This document shows positions 1-7,702 of a DNA stretch of 64,000 nt, one piece after another. The notes under the pieces are model-generated. The model was not told the origin of the DNA and did not search any database. It worked only from the letters and a program-made list of their open reading frames with translations. Origin of the DNA: Polymorphospora lycopeni (lineage in GTDB: Bacteria > Actinomycetota > Actinomycetes > Mycobacteriales > Micromonosporaceae); the NCBI RefSeq assembly GCF_042237075.1, contig NZ_JBCGDC010000017.1, positions 1-64,000 of the forward strand, given 5' to 3'. Numbering within the stretch: the stretch's first letter is position 1; each line of letters begins with the position of its first letter. The position numbers were made by a program, and so were the translations under genes.

Positions 1-535
1 AACAACCACGTGGCTCCACGACCCACTCCCCGCCCAGGGCGGACTTTCCGCGCATATCGCCCCGCTGGACGAATATCCCGCAGGACGAACTGAGCGCGGG
101 CGGGGTTATCCGGCCGGAACAATCCCGCCCGCGCTCACCTCGCCAGCCGGCCGGACTGTCGGGTCGGCTTGGGCGCGACCGCCCGACCACCGAACTCGGA
201 CAGCCTCTTGACCCGCGACCCCGTCCCAACCAGACACAGATCGGCGAAGCAATCGGCGGACAGGTGTGACCGCAACTCACGTCGCGAGTCGACCGAGCGC
301 CGCCGCACCGTCCGGAGCCCGAGGACCGCGCCGCGAAGCGGTCGCGGCCCGCAGGGCGAAGACGGTGCACTCAGGCGGCGCGAAGCGGAGCGAGCCAGCC
401 CTCGCGGAGCGAGGGCCAGCCAGCTCAGCCAGCCGAGCCGAAGGCGAGGCCAACCAGCTCAGCGGGTGCGGCGGCGCATCAGGACGGCGGTGACGNGTCC
501 GAGCGAAGCGAGGACCAACAAGCCAGCGAGGCCGG
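1..535. other. Intergenic region, repeat-rich, no supported gene
   Basis: I see no convincing gene here. Positions 91-137 form a perfect 14-bp inverted repeat. From about 300 to 535 the sequence is dense in short GAAGCGGAGC / GAGCGAAGCGAGG-type words and their complements, the kind of dispersed GC-rich repeat common between actinobacterial genes. Base 496 is unresolved. Reading frames through it give only Arg/Pro/Ala-rich translations that shift composition with the repeats. Confidence 0.6.
91..137. terminator. Perfect 14-bp inverted repeat (hairpin)
   Basis: TGAGCGCGGGCGGG (91-104) is exactly complementary to 124-137. The 19-nt loop itself contains the palindrome TCCGGCCGGA. No T tract follows, so this is either a GC-rich terminator for a gene left of the window or a protein-binding or structural element. 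Confidence 0.5.
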
Positions 536-1531
536 TCAACTCCGGTCGTCGCGGACGTACACCAGGAGGTCGCCGGTTTCGATGGCGGTGGCGCCGGGTT
601 CGGCCAGCGACACGACCTTGCCACGCCGTACGAGGGCGATGACGAGGGTGTCGAGGTCGCGGGGGGAGGAGCCGACCTCGGCGCGTTCGGCCGAGCGCAT
701 GGCCAGTGCCATGCCCTGGCCCGGGGTGAGCAGGTCTTCGACGACGTCGATGAGTGGCGGGGCGGACGTCGACAGGCCGAGCAGGCGACCGGCGGTCGCC
801 GAGGAGACGATGACGTGGTGGGCGCCGCTCTGTTTGAGCAGGGGCGCGTTCTCGGCTTCCCGTACGGCGGCGATGATCCGTACCTGGCCGGCGGTGAGTT
901 GCCGGACGGTCAGGGCGACGAGTACGGCGGCGTCGTCGCGGTTGGTGGCGATGATGACGGCCTTGGCGTTCTTGACGTGTGCTTCGTTGAGGGTGGACGA
1001 GCGGGTGGCGGAGCCCTCGATGGCGACGAGGCCGGCGGCGGTGGCCTGCCGTACGCCGGTGGCGTTGCGCTCGACGACCACGATGCGCTGCTTGTCGACG
1101 CCGTTCTCGAGCAGGGCACTGATGGCGCTGCGCCCCTTGGTGCCGTAGCCGCAGATGATGACGTGGTCCTTCACTCGTTTCCTCCACCGGGTGAGGCGCA
1201 GGTTGGTGCGGTACTGCTCGGTCAGGACCTCGAGGGTCGTGCCGACCAGGATGATCAGGAAGAGCACCCGGGCGGGCGTGATCACCAGAACGTTGACCAG
1301 GCGGGCGGTGTCGGTGATCGGGGTGATGTCGCCGTACCCGGTGGTGGAGAGGGTGACCACGGCGTAGTAGAAGCAGTCGATGAGGTTGAGTTCGTCCTCG
1401 TTGACGTCGCGGTAGCCGTCGCGGTCGAAGTACACGACGGCGACGATGGCCAGGACGAGGCCGATCGCGGCGGCGAGCCGCAGGCTAAGGGCGCGCAGCG
1501 GGCCTTTGTTGATGGCGGGAAAGTGGATCAC
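536..1531 (-). CDS. Two-TM potassium channel with RCK (TrkA-N) domain
   Basis: Predicted membrane K+ channel gated by a cytoplasmic nucleotide-binding RCK domain. With the GTG at 1531 as start it has 331 residues: TM1 about 15-34, a pore loop with the K+ filter TTGYGD at 63-68, TM2 about 76-99, then an RCK Rossmann fold with GYGTKG at 128-133 and a TrkA-C-like end. The frame stays open to 1642, but that extension is basic and low in complexity, so I prefer the internal start. The gene points away from the secreted hydrolase to its right; the shared upstream region holds an 18-bp palindrome. Ion selectivity is inferred from the filter only. Confidence 0.85.
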   Translation of the reverse strand: MIHFPAINKGPLRALSLRLAAAIGLVLAIVAVVYFDRDGYRDVNEDELNLIDCFYYAVVTLSTTGYGDITPITDTARLVNVLVITPARVLFLIILVGTTLEVLTEQYRTNLRLTRWRKRVKDHVIICGYGTKGRSAISALLENGVDKQRIVVVERNATGVRQATAAGLVAIEGSATRSSTLNEAHVKNAKAVIIATNRDDAAVLVALTVRQLTAGQVRIIAAVREAENAPLLKQSGAHHVIVSSATAGRLLGLSTSAPPLIDVVEDLLTPGQGMALAMRSAERAEVGSSPRDLDTLVIALVRRGKVVSLAEPGATAIETGDLLVYVRDDRS

Positions 1532-1658
1532 TGCTGGTCTCGCCCCGCCCTTTCGTCGGCGTGCACGTCCACAACATAGCGGGGGGCGGGTGGCCCGGTG
1601 GCGGAAGGCCGGGCCGAGTCGGGTCTTGCGCTCGCCGGGCACTTGTGAAAATTTCCTT

Positions 1659-1676
1659 CTAGCGATGCATCGCTAG
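1659..1676. promoter_or_regulatory. Perfect 18-bp palindrome, possible operator
   Basis: CTAGCGATGCATCGCTAG is a perfect palindrome in an AT-richer patch between the divergent channel and hydrolase genes, 92 nt before the hydrolase start. Size and symmetry fit a dimeric repressor site. The regulator is unknown. Confidence 0.45.
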
Positions 1677-1768
1677 CGACGGATGTTGCCGGAACCGCCC
1701 GGCCCGTCCCCGTCCGCGGTCACCGCGCCCACACAGGACACGGGAGCCCCAACGAAGGGACGCACCGC

Positions 1769-3421
1769 ATGAAGGCACATCGACTCAGAGCCGCCGGGCT
1801 GGCCGTGGCGCTGCTCGGCTCGCTCGCGGTCGCCGCCACCCCAGCGAGCGCCGCGCCGGTCGTGACCCACACCCCCTCGAACGCCGGCTGCGAGACCGAT
1901 CCGGCAACCCCGAAACGCCAGTTCCGAGCCATGTGGATCGCGTCCGTGGTCAATATCGACTGGCCGACCAAGGCTTCGTACACCGCCCCGGACCGGATCG
2001 CCACGCAGAAGGCGGAGTTCCAGGGCTGGCTGGACCTCGCCGAGCGACTCAACCACAACGCCGTGGTCGTGCAGGTCCGCCCGACCGCCGACGCCTTCTG
2101 GCCGTCGCCGCACGAGCCCTGGTCGGAGTTCCTGACCGGCACCCGTGGCCAGGACCCGGGCTGGGACCCGCTGGCCTACCTGGTCGCCGAGTCGCACAAG
2201 CGCAACCTGGAGTTCCACGCCTGGTTCAACCCGTACCGGATCTCGATGCCGGACGGCGCGGGCGCGGACCTGGACAAGCTCGCCCCGGGCCACCCGGCTC
2301 GGCAGAACCCGGACTGGACGGTTGCCTACCCGGTCAACGCCGCCGGGTCGAGGCTCTACTACAACCCGGGCGTTCCCGAGGTCCGTGCGTTCGTCCAGAC
2401 CGCGATGATGGACGCCGTGCTGCGGTACGACATCGACGGCGTGCACTTCGACGACTACTTCTACCCCTACCCGGCCGCCGGCCAGGACTTCGGCGACGCG
2501 GCGACGTTCGAGGAGTACGGCGACGGGTTCGCGAACAAGGCTGACTGGCGCCGGAACAACATCGACCTCCTGATCAAGGAGATGGGCGAGAAGATCAAGG
2601 CCGCCAAGCCCTGGGTGAAGTACGGCGTGAGCCCGTTCGGCATCTGGCGCAACAAGGCGGCCGACCCGCTCGGCTCGGAGACCAGCGGCTCGCAGTCGTA
2701 CGACGCCAACTTCGCCGACACCCGCAAGTGGGTCAAGGAGGAGTGGATCGACTACATCGTGCCGCAGGTCTACTGGAACATCGGTCTGGCCGTCGCCGAC
2801 TACGCCAAGCTGGTGCCGTGGTGGTCGGACGTCGTCGACGGCACCGACGTGCAGCTCTACATCGGTCAGGCCGACTACAAGATCGCCGATCCGGCCCAGC
2901 CGGCGGCGTGGCAGGACCCGCGAGAGATGTCGAAGCACCTGACCTTCAACCGCGACTACCCGAACGTGGCCGGCAACATCCACTTCAGCGCGGTGCAGGT
3001 CCGGGCGAACCGGCTCGGTTCCGCCGACATCTACGCGGCCGAGCACTACTCGCGGCCGGCGCTGGTGCCGACGATGGACCACCTGCCGAGCCGCCCGCTG
3101 ATGTTCCCGGTGGTGACCGGGGCGACCCGGCAGGCCGACGGGGTCAAGCTGAGCTGGCGGCAGCCGGCCGACGGGGTCGGGCCGTTCGGCAAGGCCACGT
3201 CGTATGCCGTGTACCGCTTCGACGGTCTCGGCCTGCCGGCCGCCTGCGACTTCGCCGACGCCTCGAACCTGGTCGCCACGCTGCGGGCCACCGGTTCCGG
3301 CACCCAGTCCTACGTCGACCCGACGGCGGTGCCGGGTCAGCGCTACACCTACTACGTGAGCACGCTCGACCGGCTCTACAACGAGAGCATCCCGAGCCCG
3401 CCGCGGTTCGTCGTCCGCTGA
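1769..3421 (+). CDS. Secreted glycosyl-hydrolase-like GHL10 (DUF187) family protein
   Basis: A 550-residue exported protein. Residues 1-28 are a Sec signal peptide ending in ATPASAA. The main domain (about 50-410) is the GHL10/DUF187 TIM-barrel family, recognised from FRAMWIASVVNIDWP (52-66), the HFDDYFYPYP segment and the late YIVPQVYWN motif. The family is related to E. coli YngK and is proposed to act on cell-envelope or glucan polysaccharides. The C-terminal 110 residues look like a fibronectin-III-type module. A strong hairpin terminator lies 75 bp downstream, so the gene is probably transcribed alone. The substrate cannot be read from the sequence. Confidence 0.85.
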   Translation: MKAHRLRAAGLAVALLGSLAVAATPASAAPVVTHTPSNAGCETDPATPKRQFRAMWIASVVNIDWPTKASYTAPDRIATQKAEFQGWLDLAERLNHNAVVVQVRPTADAFWPSPHEPWSEFLTGTRGQDPGWDPLAYLVAESHKRNLEFHAWFNPYRISMPDGAGADLDKLAPGHPARQNPDWTVAYPVNAAGSRLYYNPGVPEVRAFVQTAMMDAVLRYDIDGVHFDDYFYPYPAAGQDFGDAATFEEYGDGFANKADWRRNNIDLLIKEMGEKIKAAKPWVKYGVSPFGIWRNKAADPLGSETSGSQSYDANFADTRKWVKEEWIDYIVPQVYWNIGLAVADYAKLVPWWSDVVDGTDVQLYIGQADYKIADPAQPAAWQDPREMSKHLTFNRDYPNVAGNIHFSAVQVRANRLGSADIYAAEHYSRPALVPTMDHLPSRPLMFPVVTGATRQADGVKLSWRQPADGVGPFGKATSYAVYRFDGLGLPAACDFADASNLVATLRATGSGTQSYVDPTAVPGQRYTYYVSTLDRLYNESIPSPPRFVVR

Positions 3422-3495
3422 CCTGACCGACCGCTGCCCGCCAGACCAGGCAGACCGCCGATCTGACTAGGCAAATCGGACACATCGCTGGACCG

Positions 3496-3528
3496 GATGC
3501 CCCGGGATCACATTGATTCCGGGGCATC
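3496..3528 (+). terminator. Hairpin terminator after the GHL10 gene
   Basis: A 15-bp stem (one G-T pair) with a 3-nt loop: GATGCCCCGGGATCA pairs with TGATTCCGGGGCATC. No U tract follows, which is usual for actinobacterial terminators. Confidence 0.8.
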
Positions 3529-3599
3529 TGTCCGTTTACCCGTAAGACGCAAAAGATCTACTTCGCCTATACATCGGCGCCAGCCTATCCCCCGAGACT

Positions 3600-3632
3600 G
3601 GTGACCCCCTGGTTACCCACCGGTCACCAGGG
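3600..3632 (+). promoter_or_regulatory. Three 11-bp PHO-box-like direct repeats
   Basis: GGTGACC, GGTTACC and GGTCACC begin at 3600, 3611 and 3622, an exact 11-bp period. The third unit, GGTCACCAGGG, closely fits the Streptomyces PhoP direct-repeat unit (G-G/T-TCA-YYY-R-G/C-G). The array ends 51 nt before the phospholipase gene. Confidence 0.55.
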
Positions 3633-3683
3633 CTGACCGCCCCGCCCGAACGACGGGCTCCCCCGTTCCCCCGGAGGTACGCA

Positions 3684-4226
3684 ATGCGACGTCGGCTTCT
3701 GACGATTCTCGCCGGCACCACCCTTGCCGTCCTGACGACCATCGGCATGTCCACCCCGGCCGCCGCCGTCACCCAGGCCCAGAAGCTCTCCGTCCTGTCG
3801 AGCTTCACCCAGACCAGCGCCAGCAGCTACAACTCGTGGAACTCCGCCCGGCTGAACCAGGGTGCCTGGGCCGCGTACAACTTCAACTGGACGACCGACT
3901 ACTGCTCGTCGAGCCCGGACAACCCGCTCGGCTTCACGTTCAACCTGTCGTGCTACCGGCACGACTTCGGCTACCGCAACTACAAGGCGGTCGGCCAGTT
4001 CTCCACCCACAAGGCCCGCCTGGACAGCGCCTTCTACGAGGACCTCAAGCGGGTCTGCGCGACGTACAACTCGTTCGTGCGGCCGGCCTGCACCAGCCTG
4101 GCCTGGACCTACTACCAGGCGGTCCGGACCTTCGGAAAGGTCGTCCTGAGCCAGGCCGACCTGGACAAGGCGGCCAGCCTCAAGGCCGCCGGCGAGAAGC
4201 GGATGGCCCAGGCCGACGCCCGCTGA
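3684..4226 (+). CDS. Secreted prokaryotic phospholipase A2
   Basis: A 180-residue exported enzyme predicted to release a fatty acid from phospholipids in a Ca2+-dependent reaction. Residues 1-28 are a signal peptide (cleavage after TPAAA). The catalytic motif is SCYRHDFGYRNY (89-100), with the His93-Asp94 pair of the bacterial/fungal PLA2 family (compare Streptomyces violaceoruber PLA2). Cys74, Cys90 and the later CATYNSFVRPAC pair would form the two usual disulfides. CGGAGGTACGC gives a clear ribosome binding site. PHO-box-like repeats lie upstream, suggesting induction on phosphate starvation. The gene ends one base before the convergent cyclase gene. Confidence 0.9.
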   Translation: MRRRLLTILAGTTLAVLTTIGMSTPAAAVTQAQKLSVLSSFTQTSASSYNSWNSARLNQGAWAAYNFNWTTDYCSSSPDNPLGFTFNLSCYRHDFGYRNYKAVGQFSTHKARLDSAFYEDLKRVCATYNSFVRPACTSLAWTYYQAVRTFGKVVLSQADLDKAASLKAAGEKRMAQADAR

Positions 4227-4227
4227 T

Positions 4228-7104
4228 TCACGGCAGTTCGCGCCGGTCGAGGACCTCACGGGACACGTCGGAGACGTACCCGAAGGCTCCCGACCGGTGC
4301 GGCGCCGGTTCGGCCGGCAACCGCGGCGGCAGCCCCGGAAACTGCCCCGCGCCGGCCGCGAACCGGCTCGACCCGGCGGCGAGATCCGGATGCTCGATCC
4401 CGAGTGCCAGCTCGACCGCCTCCTCCAGGGACAGCTTCGCCCCCTGCGCGTAGGCCCGGTCGAACTCCCCGTCACCGATCACGGTCCGCAGGTCGGCCTG
4501 CTGCTGCGCCCAGTAGCCGCCGAACATGCCCGCCGTCGTACGCAGCACCGACCGGTTGGCCTGGGCGGCGCCGAACAGCAGCGCGGCGGTCGACGGATCG
4601 CCGCCCAGCGCACACCGGACCGCCATCGCATTGAGCGCGTCGCAGGTCCGCCGATGGAAACCGTGCAGCATCCGCGACCGCAACGCCACCACCAGGTGGT
4701 CGTGCGCGGCGACCAGGTCACCCCGGGCCAGCGCGACCATGCCGAGCAGCATGTCGACCGTACGCCGGCCCCGCTCCACCGGTCGGGACGCCTCGACCGG
4801 GCGGGCCGCGCCCAGCAGCTCCGCCGCCTCGTCCAGCGCCCCCCGCTGCCAGAGCAGCTCGGCGAGGCCGTAGACGGCGAAAAGGGTCTCCCCGGTCACG
4901 CCCTCCCGGCCGGCCCAGTCGAGCAGCTCGCGGCAGATCTGCTCGGCCTCGCCCAGCCGGCCCATGTCGACCAGCGGCGCGGCCCGCCCGGAAAGCACCC
5001 GGGCCAGCAACGCCGCGTCGCCGGCCTGCCGCGCCGCCGCCTCGGCCTGCTGCGAGAAGCGCAGTTCCTCGGCGAACTCGCCGTCGGCGCCGGCGTGCAG
5101 CGAGTGCATGTGGTAGGCCGCCGCCAGCTCCGCCTCCGGAATCCGCTCCCCCGTCTCGGCGATCCGTCCGTAGAGCCGGAACAGCCACAGCCGGCCCTCG
5201 CGGGCCAGCCCACGTTCGCGCCACCACTGGTCGAGGCCGCTGGCGATCTGGAGCCCCAGCCGGGCGCTGCCCCCGGTCGCCGTCCAGCGCAACGCGGCGC
5301 GCAGCTCGTCGGCGAGCGGGTCGAGACTGTAGAGCGACAGCGTCACCGGACGGCCGTCCGACCCCAGGTGGGCGCGCTGCAACGCGTGCAGCGACCACGC
5401 CACGTGCCGGTCCCGGGCGGCCCGCTCCTCGCCCGCGTCGACCAGCCGGCGGGCCGCGTACGCCCGGATCGGGTCGAGCATCCGGTAGGTGCTGCCCGCC
5501 GCGTGCGGCTCGACCTGGAGCATCGACTTGTCGACCAGCACCGCCAGCGGGTCCAGGGCGTCGTCGTCGAACAGCCACTCCACCGTCGTCAGGTCGACCG
5601 GCCCGGAGAAGACCGCGAGCCAGCGCAGCAGCCGGGCCGCGCGAGGCCCCAGCGTCCGGTACGACCAGGTGACCGTGGCCTGCATGGTGACGTGCCGTTG
5701 GGTGGCCGTACGGCCGTGGACGGCCGGCGCCACCGCTCCGGCACCGCCGAGGTCGATGGTGTCGACCTGGCTGGCGACGAACCGGCCGTCGGTCGAGGCG
5801 GCGCCGACCGGCTCGTCGCGGCCGGCGTCGAGGGTGCCGAGCACATCGTCGAGGCGCTCGGCGAGCTGGCTGGCGGACAGCACCCGCAGCCGGGCCGCGG
5901 CCAGTTCGATGGCGAGCGGCAGCCCGTCCAGCCGGCTGACCACCCGCCGCAGGTCGTCGGTCTCGACCACGCCGGCCCGCCGGCCGCCGCGCGCCGCCAC
6001 CGTCCGGGCTAGCAGCAGCGCGACCGCCTCGCTCGGGCCGCCGTCCGGCCCCGGGTCGGCGGACAGCGGCGGTATCCGCCAGACCACCTCGCCGGGCAGG
6101 CCGCAGGGTTCCCGGCTGGTGGCGAGCACCCGGACGCCGCCACCACCGGTGAGCAGCCGCGAGATGACCTCGGCGGTCGCCGCCGGCTGGGCGTCGCAGG
6201 TGTCGAGCAGCAGCAGCATCCGGCGCGCGGCGGCGTATTCGACCAGCGTGTCGACCATCGGCCGGCCGGGCTCGGGCCGCAGCCCGAGGACCGCGGCGAT
6301 GGCGAAGGCGACCAGGCCGGGATCGGTCACCGGGGCGAGGTCGACGAACCAGACCCCGTCCGGGTACGACTCCACGACACCGCCGGCCAGCTCGACGGCG
6401 AGCCGGGTCTTGCCGGCGCCACCGGCGCCCACCACCGTGACGAGCCGCTGTTCGGCGACGAGTTCGTGCAGTTCGGCGCGTTCGGCCTGCCGCCCGACGA
6501 ACGAGGTGATCTGGGTGGGCAGGTTGTGCGGTACGGCGTCGGCGGTGCGCGGGCGCGGGAACTGCCGTTCGAGTCCGGGCGCCACCAGCTGGAACAGCCG
6601 CTCCCGGTCGTCGAAGCCGCGTAGCCGGTGCAGGCCCAGGTCGAGCAGGGAGACCCCGACCGGCAGCGGCGCGGCGTGCTGGGCGGTCGCGCCCGAGCAG
6701 AGCACCTGGCCGCCGTGGGCGGCGGCGGCGATCCGGGCGGCGCGGTGCACCTCGGGGCTGGCGTACTCACCGGACAGTGGCACCGCGTGTCCGGTGTGCA
6801 GTCCCATCCGGACCCGGGGTGCCGACTCGGGACTCGGCCAGTCGTGGCTGGCGAGCGCCCGCTGGGCGCCGAGGCAGGCGTCGAGGGCGGCGGCCGCGTC
6901 GGCGAACGCGACGAAGAAGGAGTCACCCTCCGTGAAGAGTTCGATGCCCTCGCTGGCGGACAGGATGGACCGCAGCAGCCGCCGGTGCTCGCTGAGCACC
7001 GGGCGGTAGCCCGGACCGAGCATCTGGGCCAACCTCGTCGAGCCCTCGATGTCGGTGAACATGAAAGTCACCAGGCCACTCGGCAGGTGATTCCGTGCCG
7101 ACAC
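4228..7104 (-). CDS. Class III cyclase domain-AAA/NB-ARC ATPase-TPR signalling protein
   Basis: A 958-residue cytoplasmic protein. Residues 10-175 are a class III nucleotide cyclase domain: FTDIEGST (16-23) and EGDSFFVAF (59-67) carry both metal-binding Asp residues, but the usual transition-state Asn is replaced (VHRAAR at 119-124 instead of VNRAAR). Residues about 200-540 form a STAND-type ATPase starting FVGRQAE, with Walker A GAGGAGKT (226-233) and Walker B LLLLDTCD. The rest is TPR-like helical repeat. Unlike several mycobacterial relatives there is no LuxR DNA-binding domain. GGAGG lies 6 nt before the GTG start. The output and the signal sensed are unknown. Confidence 0.8.
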   Translation of the reverse strand: MSARNHLPSGLVTFMFTDIEGSTRLAQMLGPGYRPVLSEHRRLLRSILSASEGIELFTEGDSFFVAFADAAAALDACLGAQRALASHDWPSPESAPRVRMGLHTGHAVPLSGEYASPEVHRAARIAAAAHGGQVLCSGATAQHAAPLPVGVSLLDLGLHRLRGFDDRERLFQLVAPGLERQFPRPRTADAVPHNLPTQITSFVGRQAERAELHELVAEQRLVTVVGAGGAGKTRLAVELAGGVVESYPDGVWFVDLAPVTDPGLVAFAIAAVLGLRPEPGRPMVDTLVEYAAARRMLLLLDTCDAQPAATAEVISRLLTGGGGVRVLATSREPCGLPGEVVWRIPPLSADPGPDGGPSEAVALLLARTVAARGGRRAGVVETDDLRRVVSRLDGLPLAIELAAARLRVLSASQLAERLDDVLGTLDAGRDEPVGAASTDGRFVASQVDTIDLGGAGAVAPAVHGRTATQRHVTMQATVTWSYRTLGPRAARLLRWLAVFSGPVDLTTVEWLFDDDALDPLAVLVDKSMLQVEPHAAGSTYRMLDPIRAYAARRLVDAGEERAARDRHVAWSLHALQRAHLGSDGRPVTLSLYSLDPLADELRAALRWTATGGSARLGLQIASGLDQWWRERGLAREGRLWLFRLYGRIAETGERIPEAELAAAYHMHSLHAGADGEFAEELRFSQQAEAAARQAGDAALLARVLSGRAAPLVDMGRLGEAEQICRELLDWAGREGVTGETLFAVYGLAELLWQRGALDEAAELLGAARPVEASRPVERGRRTVDMLLGMVALARGDLVAAHDHLVVALRSRMLHGFHRRTCDALNAMAVRCALGGDPSTAALLFGAAQANRSVLRTTAGMFGGYWAQQQADLRTVIGDGEFDRAYAQGAKLSLEEAVELALGIEHPDLAAGSSRFAAGAGQFPGLPPRLPAEPAPHRSGAFGYVSDVSREVLDRRELP

Positions 7105-7399
7105 GGTGAACCTCCGCCCCCATGGAAGTCGGCTTCATGCTTCCGTACGCCCCACGGTCCGCGCATCGTAGAAAAGGACGGCAAGACTCCATCCCAGACG
7201 CCAGGGCCTGGGACGATGTCATCGACCGGTGTTCGACGTGCGGCGTACGGGGGCGATGCTACGGGTGGCGTAACGACAACGGGTGGCCCCGGTTGTGGCA
7301 CGACAGGTCAGATCTCGGAGCCTTACGGATGATCGGCCCGAGCGGAATCTGCCCAGAAACAGCCTCAAATACCAGCAAAAGCCGGGTTTCGGTCGTACG

Positions 7400-7621
7400 T
7401 CAACAACCGCAGCCGCCGCCGCAGCAACCGCCCCCACCGGCAGGAACCGGGCCGCTGCCAGCGGTTGTGCCACCCCGGCCGGTGAACGCGACGGTGGAAA
7501 GCAGCTTCACCGTGTCGTCGTGACCCTGCGGGCAGGTCGCGGCCGAGGAAGACTCGGCCATCGGACGGTTGACCTCGAAGGTGCTGCCGCACGCGCGGCA
7601 ACGGAACTCGTACCGGGGCAT
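7400..7621 (-). CDS. FmdB-family zinc-ribbon protein
   Basis: A 73-residue protein beginning MPRYEFRCRACGSTFEVNRP. The CxxC (residues 8-11) and a later Cys/His pair (CPQGHDD) form the FmdB/CxxC_CXXC_SSSS zinc ribbon, a small regulatory-type family of unproven function. The C-terminus is a Gly/Cys-rich tail (GGGGCCGGGCGC), typical of actinobacterial members. TACCCT lies 6 nt before the ATG, consistent with a leaderless mRNA. It is divergent from the transglycosylase gene. Confidence 0.85.
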   Translation of the reverse strand: MPRYEFRCRACGSTFEVNRPMAESSSAATCPQGHDDTVKLLSTVAFTGRGGTTAGSGPVPAGGGGCCGGGCGC

Positions 7622-7627
7622 GCCGCC

Positions 7628-7633
7628 AGGGTA
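7628..7633 (-). promoter_or_regulatory. -10 box of fmdB-like gene (leaderless)
   Basis: TACCCT on the minus strand ends 6 nt before the ATG at 7621, so transcription would begin at the start codon. Confidence 0.5.
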
Positions 7634-7702
7634 CGGCTGGACCTGACGAGTTGCGCGCGATGGGTAATACTCGACAGCGTGACAGGCGGGGAGGAAACAC
7701 CG

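Noticed and set aside
459..1187. Minus-strand frame ending in a TM-like LAGLLVLASLG segment and RRRTR
   Set aside because: It lies in another frame of the channel gene and runs into the repeat region; the hydrophobic stretch is produced by the GAGCGAAGCGAGG-type repeats, and the upstream part is Arg/His-rich shadow sequence.
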